From NCBI GenBank assembly GCA_964035795.1, contig OZ038326.1:1708916-1772915 (forward strand): DNA of 64,000 nt, given 5' to 3'. Numbering within the stretch: the first letter of the stretch is position 1; each line of letters starts with the position of its first letter. Both the position numbers and the translations under genes were made by a program. Shown in pieces: positions 55,639 through 64,000 of the stretch. Below the pieces are notes generated by a model. That model did not search any database, was not told the origin of the DNA, and was given only the letters and a program-made list of their open reading frames with translations. The stretch comes from Pterobdella sp. o SKG-2022. Its lineage: Eukaryota; Annelida; Clitellata; Hirudinida; Piscicolidae.

Positions 55639-57179
55639 CTAGGAAAAATGAAAATAAAAAGAAATAAGAAATGAAAAATATATTTCGATGTATGAAAAGA
55701 ATAAATCTAATTGATGTTATAGTGGTTTCTGGGCTAATAAGTTTCAAGATTTGAACACATAAATGCTTCTTTTTCTGAATTTTTATATGAGAATGTAATT
55801 AAAATAAAAGTACTATTGTTGCAAAATGTGAATAAAAAATTAATTACTTTTTGGAATAACAAAATGCTCATTAAGGCAAGACTAAATGAAGGTGACGGCT
55901 AAACTCACACCAACACCCTGCCGGAGTAATTGTCGAATAAAATTTTTATTTCCACGTTTTTGTATTTATAAATAATTGCAAAATCACAAATAAATGTTGC
56001 AATAATGATATCCATTCATATGGCTTTGAAGAAAAATGTTGAGATGAATTGTTTTTAAAACGAGTTTGACTGAGCTGAATTTGAAAAAGTGAATAAAACG
56101 ACAAAACAACCATTGATTACACAAAGAAAATTAATATTCAGCCTAGTTAGGTTTTTAAATTTATCAAAAAACCAATTTGAATTATTTTTGGATGAAATCA
56201 ATTGTAAGATAAAAAAAATTTTAATCTTCGAGCCTCAAAAGATATTCGTTTTTACAATACCCACTCAGACATTATTTCATTTTTTGTCAATTGAAAAAGC
56301 TTACGGAATCTCAAATATACTTGGGAATTGTTTTAATAAAATGATGCCGTATTTCCATAACATTTCAGTTTTTAATATGCAAATAGTTTTGTTTATTGTG
56401 TTTTAATGACTTCAGTATTTTGTTTTCATCGATTTAAGTTTAAATGTTTTTTTCTTTTTTTTTGAACAAAATAGTTTTTGACACAAAAAATTTTAGTAAC
56501 TTTGAACAAGAATATTTTTCATAGTTTATTAATTTCATTTTTTTATGAAATCAAATTAAAAGTATATATTTGTATTAATATTTATGAAAGGTCGAACTAT
56601 GCAAAAGTAGTTAAGAAATCGATAAATAATTTCCATTACGGAATAATTTATTTTTCTGTATGATTTGAAAAATTATTTGAAACTATTGAGTGATGAGTAG
56701 AAATTGATCATTATTTTTTTCAAATAAAAACACTTCACAGAGAAAGATCTGTTTAGCTTGGGTGTATTGTGGTTATATTTGTTCAAAAAACACAAGTTCA
56801 AAATTATAAAAAAAATGATACTACTAATTGAACAATAAAAAATATCTTTTTTGGTGAAAAGAAGAATAAAATATGTTTGAAAATGAAGACTTGAATGAAA
56901 GATGGGGTTTTTGGTTTCCATTTATATCTGCAGCCATCCATGCGACCAGCTTTTATTGTCGCTAGTGTCATTAACTTGAGTTATGATGTTTATATAACAT
57001 TTGATGGAAACTTTTATTCGTCATAACTACAAGATTATACCCAGTAATAAGTGAACTTTTTTCTTAAATTGGAAATCTTTCTGGGAAATTATTCCAAGTT
57101 TTTCTACACTAAAGAGAGCTTCAACTCTAGTAATGTTTTCACTGTTATTTACTTTTGAAAAACTAAGTACTACCTATCT

Positions 57180-57670
57180 TTCTTACCATTAAACCATACC
57201 TGCCTACCCATCTATAAATTTTGCAGTTCCTTGTCATTTATTTTTTCAAAAATCCATTTTTTCCTCCATCTATCAATCTAGCTATCATTCCATGATATTC
57301 CATTTATTCATCCATCAATTTCACTCATCATTTCACCCATCCATCCATCTCTCCATCCACCAATTTCATCCATCCATTCAATTCCATTCATCCATTCATT
57401 TTTTCTTCTCTATCCAACCTTTTATTCATTTTTCACCTCTTTATTGATTCTTCTATTTACCACTCATTTATCCAAAAAAATATAAATTATTCGTTCACTT
57501 AGTTATCTCCCGCGTATGCATTCATTCATCTATTTTTTACTCATCTACCTATCTCTCGCCCACCCATCCATCTGTTTCCACTCATTCATCTATCTCCAAC
57601 TCATCCATCTATCTCTCACTCATCTATCCATCTCCAAACCATCCATCTATCTCCCACCCATCAGTCATTG
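57180..57670. repeat. degenerate CCAT / ATCT tetranucleotide repeat zone
   Basis: About 490 bases of interrupted four-base units such as CATC, CATT and CTAT (for example CCATCCATCCATCTCTCCAT near 57350), with a pyrimidine-rich strand bias. It is an old, mutated satellite-like tract. Confidence 0.85.
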
Positions 57671-58020
57671 AAACTCATGTCATCTGCGCGTATTTAGTTT
57701 CATTCGTTTCAACATCCTCTTTTACTTGCTATAAATATCTGGTATTTCTTTTTTTACTTATATATATATTTTTTTTTCAATAAGTTATAAATTTATAACT
57801 GAAATTTTTAATCAAAGTTTTCTTTTATTTTCTATTTTTTAATGATCTTTTTTAACTTAAGGTAATTTAAAAGATATTCTAAAAAATGGACTAATTTTAC
57901 AAAATTTTTCTATTTTGTGTTTATTTAAAACTAATTAAACGTACATCTGCTCATTAAATCATTTTTCTATCTATCCGCAGTAATACACTCACCAATCAAA
58001 TCCAAATAAAACGTATTGCA

Positions 58021-58248
58021 ATGGTAGTTTATGAGTATCTTTGGCAACCCAACCATTTGAAGCTACCTAGAAACAGCTTTGAACAAACAAAATGGCGGAT
58101 TTTCGCAGGTTTTAATTTACTTATTTTAACTTCTTCTGTAATAGATTTTTTATTTCTTTCCAAAGAAACAAGCAAAAGGCATGGTTTCATAGGTTTTATT
58201 TTCATTGGTGCCAGTAATTGGAGCATTTTATTTAACTGCTTTAAATAA
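58021..58248 (+). CDS. small open reading frame, possible membrane microprotein
   Basis: An ATG-initiated 75-codon frame has a GC content above its surroundings and encodes two hydrophobic stretches (FNLLILTSSVIDFLFL and FIGFIFIGASNWSILF). The opposite strand is also open over the same span, so this could be a worn repeat or a chance frame. No family is recognised and no splice sites support it. Confidence 0.2.
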   Translation: MVVYEYLWQPNHLKLPRNSFEQTKWRIFAGFNLLILTSSVIDFLFLSKETSKRHGFIGFIFIGASNWSILFNCFK

Positions 58249-60108
58249 TATATAAACAATATTAATAAAAATAACTATTTCGATTATTACTGATATCATT
58301 ATGATTAGTATCATTTTTATTATTAACTTATTTATTTTCATAATAAAAATGATAATAATAATTACTATTCAATTAATTAATTTTCATAATAATAATTATT
58401 TTTTTATCAAAATCAATGTTAATATCGATGAATTAAAACAAAAATAAAAATAATAATAATAAAACAATAATAATTCATAAAGATATCAGCCGACGCAGTA
58501 ACAGTTCACGTTTAATTGTTGTTTTCTTGTTGCAAGCTTTATATTAGAAATTTTTATTTAATGGTAGATATATATAACATCTTTATTATCTTTTTCTATG
58601 AATATTGGATTTTAAGAATATTTTTAAGTCTTTATTTTGAAAATTGTTTAAAATATCAATAAAATGAACTTATTTCTATGGGAATTTTAGATGAAAAATA
58701 ATTTTTTTTTTAGATTGATTCAGTAGTAGTACCATTCTTTTGATACATCTTTCCATTTGAGTGTTCACGTATTGTAATTATTTTTACTTTTAACTGCTGA
58801 TCTGGTATTTTCATCTTCTCAAAAGAATTGTTGTTGTTTAAATGTATAGATATTTTATTCTTTGTTCGTCTGCTTTTAATGTTAAAAATTTAACTGGAAA
58901 TTTTCAAAGTTTTCATGAAAAACTTTTGTTAAATGTTCAAATCAATATAACATGCCACTTTTTTTTTCATTCTAATTTGGAAACACTTCTGAAGAAAGTG
59001 TTTTTTGTGCACACACTCTGTTCTTTCGTTATATATGTCTTATTGTTATGTTATATGGCCGAATATCTATCAATTGAACACAACCTTCTGATCTTTTTAA
59101 CGGTTATCTTAATCTTCTGACTATAGTTATAATTTGAACAGAGCCTACAATAGTATATTTGACGCGATATACAGCATATTCAAGGGTGACTTAATTTAAT
59201 ATTATTTGATTGACAGCGAATGATTGCATCGTTGTTTATATTATTGCTGATAAAACGTATCAAAAATAATAAAGAGTATTTGAAAGAGAAATCATGTTTG
59301 CAGTGCAATATTAATAACATTTTAAGATCAATACTTTCATGCAAAGAGATTACCATTTATTTAATAGCTAGATTTTTAGTATTTTTCTATAAAAGCTACA
59401 TTTCCTGGACCTTTTTCAAACTAATCAGATCTAGTATTTGTTGAAATGATGTCACGAAAATTTTGATTTATATATATATATTTAGTGAAATAAAGAAATT
59501 ATTTTAAATGAAAAAGAAGAAATGCAAATAAATATATAAGTTTTATACCATTAAGAGCAATTGTTGTTTGAGGAATGACTTATAAGAACGTCTGTTTTCC
59601 AACAACAAATGTGTTTAAGCCGAGAAATTCTTCAATTCTAACAAGTTTTGTTGGTTTTTTTCTACAATGATCTAGAAAAACTTTTTTTTTGACCAAGTAT
59701 GTAGGCTTTTTTTCACTAAAAGGACTTTTATACAATTGTTGAGAATTTTTATCCTTTCTTTTTTACACCGTTGCAATGCAATTAACCTCTATGTGTGTAA
59801 CAATGCTTAAAAAAAAGTTGATTTTATCATCACGAAATGACAAAAATAATTTTTCATTTGCTTCGAAAGTGTTGATATAGAAATCCGTCATGAAATTTTG
59901 ACTAAAATACTGATTATATTTAGCAAGTAAAAAAATAGTTTTATTATCCTAAGTAAATTTGCTTTTGACAAAATTTTGTTTAATTATAGAATGTTTTTGT
60001 GAAATTATTTCAAAACTATTATTATCTTTTATTTGATTTTAAGCTTTAAGGGCTTCTTAGGATTTTAGTTTTCTCATTTTTTGCTTGTTTAGTGCTTGTA
60101 TTCGCAAA

Positions 60109-63100
60109 ATGGATATCGACTACAAACGTGGAAGTGAATTGTCTAGAGGCGATGGCCAACCTTCAAGTCCATGTAAATAAAATTTCTTTTGAAATTTTTT
60201 AACTTTTGTTCCGGTCATTTGGTATGAGCTGATCGTGTTGATATAAGAAAAACAATCAAAAAACTCTAAAATATCAATTTTTTACAGCCTCCACGAATGA
60301 CAACCCCTTCACACGACCAGTGGATCCTTCGGGCGTCAATGTTGGTGTTGGTGGAGGTGGTGGTGGAAAAAAAGTGCCAGACGAATTTGATTTTGGAGGT
60401 AAACACTGAAAATTTTTTCTAAAAAATTATAATACTTCAATGATATTTGAGTTTCAAATTAAAAATACAGTTTTGCCTCCTCCACTGCCTGAGGGAGGGG
60501 ACAGAGACATCACAGGTCCAGTGCCCGATGAAGACAAAAGGGCTATGCAAGAGTTGGTCTTCTAAATTTCTAAATTGCCTTTTTGAAATATATAAATTCA
60601 ACTTATTTGATAACCCACAACACAAAACTTCAGACCCAAGCCTTTGACTACTGAAGAAGCAAAAAATGCTCTAGTTCAATTGGCAAATTCAAATTTTTGT
60701 TATGGAAAGAGACCAGCTAATGAAGTGTCAATATCAAACATGAAACCAACTTCAGCCTACCATGTCTGTTTTTTCAATAAATAATTCATTCACTAAATTA
60801 TTGGTATAAAATAAAATACTTTAAATAATGAATAAAAAAGTCACTTCATTAAATAACCTATTCTTTATTCCAATATCCTTATTTTTTAATAATATCCATA
60901 TTAGATTATACTGCTGTAGGCATCCCAGTAGCTGGGGTATACAGCAGTCAGTTAATGAAAGCCATTTTTAGTTGGGTCAAAGTTTTCATAGAATTGCCAA
61001 CCCAAGCTAACGTCAAACTTGAAACTATCGGATTTCAAGAACCGCCATTCCCACACTTGGGCAGTTTGCTTTGCCATTGTCAATAAAGAATGATCCTCTG
61101 CCAAGCCAAATGACAATGATACCAGGATATCAGTTTGTTGATACCTGTTACCGAAGTCTACTGTTATCCAGCTTATAACAGAAAAGCAGTCTCAAATTGG
61201 AGACGCTGTCTTCAGTGCAGTTTAACGTCATGCCCAGGACCATTTTTTCAAGCTATTAAATTACATTTTAAAAATTCTTTTCCTAAGTGGGACAAAAATA
61301 ATTTATTCTGAATTAAATTTTGAACATTGGCAGTATTGTGTAGAAAGTTTTACAGAAACACGAGCCACAACATCTGCCGAGGTTCCATTCACAGGTTTGT
61401 CTCTTCATTTCAAGATTAAAACTTCACCATTTTACCATTTCATTAGAAATTACAATTTTTTAAATTCGTTCCATGCTAGCATGGGTTGTGCATGAAATAA
61501 ATTTAATTGATTGGTTATGAAATTTGAGAAGAAAGAATTACTTTGCTGGGCCTTGTTAACACTTTTTGCTTCACAGTAATTCAGACCCAAGATCATATTT
61601 CATCAGTTCACAATGCTTTTTATAAGCCAATTTTGTATTATCGAGTATGATGAAATTGTAAGAATTAATCATAAAAATGTGCAATTCATAAATTGACTTA
61701 AAATTTCAAGTCTTTATTCAATCATATATAAAAAATCTTTTGGATATTTTCAGTCATCATCATCATGCTTTTAATACTATAAAACAAAAAAAAAAACAGA
61801 TTGTTTTGAAAAATTGCACCATTAAGCTAAAAAAGTTCTTAATAGTCACACTATTTCGTTTTCCATATTTTTTGCCATAAATATTCTATTTTATGACTGT
61901 TATGATTAGAAAATTATTTTTAATAAAATGATATGCTCAATTAAGTGGCTATCTTTCAGTGTTTCAAAAATAAATAAAATGACTTTTTTCTTGAAAATCT
62001 AGTGGAAATGGCATACAAAATTATTGGAAATATATCAAAAATTCAATGCAATTTGAGATTTTCGTCTTGAAGTATTTTTTTACCGTTAATTTTGGTTGTG
62101 TAATTTTGATGTGATCATTTGTTTTATTTATGAACCTGTTTGCTTCATGGCTGGTTTTCACACATTTTTTTTGGAAAAAAAGTTAACACTGAATATTTCA
62201 TTTGATTTGTCTATTATATATTTTTATCCCGAAGGTGAAAGGTTGTGGTTTTTGCTTTTGATATGTAGACGTTTTTGAATATTATTTTGAAGAATTTTTG
62301 ATTTTCACTGACTTTTTCTATATTGATTTTACAAGACATGAAAAATAAAAAATTATTATTTAACACTGGATTTTTTTATTATAATAAAAATTTTAACGTT
62401 TTTTTATACGTTAATATTAATTTTTGTTTTACGTAAATTCACAAAATTATTTTTATAAAGTATTTTTTTTTCTATAAAAGACGCTGTCTCAGCTGTTCAT
62501 AAATCAAAGACAATCACTTCAGAAATTTCTTTTTGCTTTTTTATGTATTTTGCTTCAGATCTACCTTCATTGTGTTTCTACTTCCATCAAAAAAGATGTC
62601 ATTAAGGTATCCATCACCAACTTCCGCCATAAATCAACGATGCTAGAGGTTCTGAGTGTCATCTTTCAAAGTCCTCTAAGCTTCTCTGTTTAAAGTTTGA
62701 ACAAAAACGCTTGTTTCTAAATCTCCTTTCATAAGAATCTGGTATCAGTATCATTTTATTATAGTCAGCATCTTTTCCAAGGGATCACTGACTTTTTGGT
62801 GTAATGGAAAATCTATATGGACCTCCTACCAAGTATTATCACTGGGCGTGCTGGCACTGTTAGCTTTATAAGCTAAATAGATTCTGATTACTTATCTTAT
62901 AAGTTGTATCAAAGTTTCTTCTATTTTTCACTTGCAATGTTTTCACCTTGGTATAGAACTTTTATGTCATGATTAATTATTCAAGTTCGACTCCCAAAAC
63001 TTTTTCATCTGTTTCAAAACTTATCTCATTTTCAATTTCAAAATCAAATTTTTCACATTACTTATTAATATTTCAACTTGAATCATCATCAACACAGGAG

Positions 63101-63923
63101 GGGGTATGTCAGTGGACACAGCAGCTAATGGCCCTCCTCCATCTCCGTGGGAAGTGCCTGTCCAACCTAAGGAACCTTTCAAGGATGAGAAGAAAATGCT
63201 TGAAGTTCCCCACACTGCATCTGTACAGGTTAGGGTGGTTGTGTGATATTGAATGGGGTGTGATGTTGAATGGGCTTGTCAGATATTTTTGTGGTGGCTC
63301 TTCAATATTATTTTCTTTAAAGCGTGGAGAAGAGCTATTATGTATCCCATCCAATCCATGCTAGCATGGAAACAGACGTCAAACGATGATGATGGTTGTG
63401 GTTCTTGGGTGATTACAGTAGTTTAAAACATTGGCATTATCAAAAATTCAGACGTGTAAAAGGTGTAATGGTCAGGGGCAGGAGAAATGCACAACATGTC
63501 AGAGTGGGGGCAAGGTGAAGTGTTCTGCATGCAATGGGGTTGCAGGTTCCCAGTGCACCACTTGCAATGGGGAAGGATTCAGGCCGTGAGATTATACTTT
63601 TGTTTGATTTATTTCTTGGGTTTTTTTTTGATTATTTGTTTTTTTGGTTGGCGATTTTCTCTTTTTTTCTACTTGTAAATATATTTTTGGCACTTTTTAC
63701 TGGTTGTTATATGATGCAGCCCAACTTTTGTTTTCAAAATCTTGTGTATCACGGAGAAAGAAATTGAAAATTTTAGCCAACCATCACAAACATCATGCTT
63801 TGATTTAAAACTGAGAATCATTTCATCCAGGTGCCCAAACTGCGCTGGCAAGGGAGTTAAACAGTGTAGTACTTGTAAAGGAGCAAAAATGGTCAAAAGC
63901 TTCGTACAACTAACTGTGGAGTG
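60109..63923 (+). CDS. SSUH2-like DnaJ-type zinc-finger protein, 5' part (cut by window end)
   Basis: Eight exons are seen: 60109-60172, 60288-60398, 60471-60552, 60634-60763, 61334-61394, 63098-63228, 63452-63585, 63831-63923, giving 268 residues so far with agreeing phases; more lies beyond 64000. The order matches vertebrate SSUH2 (ssu-2 homologue): a Pro-rich start, TTEEAKNALVQLANSNFCYG like EDEAREAFLKFVSSKCCYG, AYHYCVESFTETR like RYHLETFTEGR, then EVPHTASVQ. Residues 194-258 hold tandem CxxC knuckles of the DnaJ cysteine-rich type (TCKRCNGQGQEKCTTC, KCSACNGVAG, PCPNCAGKGVKQCSTCKG). SSUH2 has been tied to tooth development in vertebrates, but its biochemical role is not established. The exon 4 donor (CAT|GTCTGT) is the weakest junction. 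An acceptor-like TTTAG lies 16 bases before the ATG. Confidence 0.85.
60764..61333. other. SSUH2-like intron 4 with a GC-richer block
   Basis: The block at 60905-61260 is clearly less AT-rich than the rest of the gene's introns and contains a hairpin at 60911-60947. It has no long open frame. It is probably a worn transposable element; the string AGACGCTGTCT near 61200 recurs near 62480 in intron 5. Confidence 0.45.
60911..60947. repeat. two-stage hairpin
   Basis: CTGCTGTA at the left end pairs exactly with TACAGCAG at the right end, and inside it CCCAG pairs with CTGGG around a three-base loop. The arms total 13 base pairs in 37 bases. Confidence 0.6.
61395..63097. other. SSUH2-like intron 5, 1.7 kb
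   Basis: Contains a CCATGCTAGCATGG palindrome at 61471-61484 and a less AT-rich block at 62470-62880 with no open frame. The remainder is AT-rich intron. Confidence 0.5.
61471..61484. mobile_element. palindrome copy, probably SINE-tail remnant
   Basis: CCATGCTAGCATGG followed by GTTGTGC. The flank is worn compared with the copies at 21657 and 63356, but the 14-base core is intact. Confidence 0.45.
63342..63395. mobile_element. SINE-tail-like fragment with CCATGCTAGCATGG
   Basis: TCCCATCCAATCCATGCTAG with CATGGAAACAGACGTC and AAACGATGATGATGG follows the consensus I remember for the 3' part of tRNA-derived SINEs in cephalopods and related invertebrates. The palindrome is at 63356-63369. It lies in intron 6 of the SSUH2-like gene, in the opposite orientation to the copy at 21657. 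Confidence 0.6.
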
Positions 63924-64000
63924 GTTGGTGTTGGTTATTTATAGTGTTGATAAGGTCTAATCTAAAATTTCAGCTTTTCTGAAATATAAATATCTATAAT

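Larger units (their letters stand above)
55639..60108. other. 4.5-kb intergenic region before the SSUH2-like gene
   Basis: Contains the tetranucleotide repeat zone at 57180-57670 and a plus-strand small open frame at 58021-58248. The region from 58260 to 58470 is dominated by AAT/TTA-type short repeats. The SSUH2-like promoter is presumed near 60000, with a pyrimidine run and acceptor-like TTTAG ending at 60092. Confidence 0.5.

Noticed and set aside
58029..58259. Minus-strand frame opposite the 58021-58248 frame
   Set aside because: No splice or family support; at most one strand could be coding.

Overview
The window is nuclear DNA from an animal. It is very AT-rich, genes are split by GT-AG introns of about 90 bp to 5 kb, and the recognisable proteins are metazoan: a seven-cadherin-repeat protocadherin, DZANK1, serine palmitoyltransferase subunit 2, an SSUH2-like DnaJ-type zinc-finger protein, an LSM12-like protein and a PDZ scaffold. 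Short dispersed repeats centred on the palindrome CCATGCTAGCATGG, with CATCATCGTTT or AAACGATGATG on one side, resemble from memory a SINE tail common in cephalopods and reported in other invertebrates. A spiralian (mollusc-like) invertebrate is therefore my best guess, but it is not proven. A run of exactly 200 N marks a scaffold join.

Layout. 72-645 (+): LSM12-like gene. 2125-8363 (-): complete 16-exon DZANK1. 8899-12402 (-): 4-exon PDZ protein with a long disordered Q/P/Y-rich tail and a perfect 54-bp coding tandem repeat. 12403-15753: intergenic, with a possible promoter-side inverted repeat, a decayed ORF and a SINE-like element. 15754-22639 (-): SPTLC2, 13 exons, first coding exon not found. 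24351-25274 (-): a large disordered terminal exon that is phase-compatible as an alternative protocadherin tail. 33065-45059 (-): 7-exon delta-type protocadherin with an intron-split ectodomain. 45060-55446: about 10 kb of AT-rich DNA, the N gap and a compound microsatellite. 55447-55638 (-): one probable terminal exon of an unrecognised gene. 57180-57670: degenerate tetranucleotide repeats. 60109 to the window edge (+): SSUH2-like gene, 8 exons seen, cut by the window end.

The exon structures were built by hand from reading-frame continuity, splice sites and family resemblance. Phases are consistent across every junction of DZANK1, the PDZ gene, SPTLC2 (from its first seen exon), the protocadherin and the SSUH2-like gene. 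The genes are not a pathway cluster: membrane lipid synthesis, cilium-associated transport, cell adhesion, RNA-binding and cytoskeletal scaffolding sit side by side as ordinary neighbours.

I did not find a convincing undescribed molecular system. The most useful leads are acceptor-like AG sites very close to the start codon of five genes (5' UTR introns or spliced-leader trans-splicing), the alternative protocadherin tail, the substituted calcium-site linker in the protocadherin, and the palindrome-centred repeat family.
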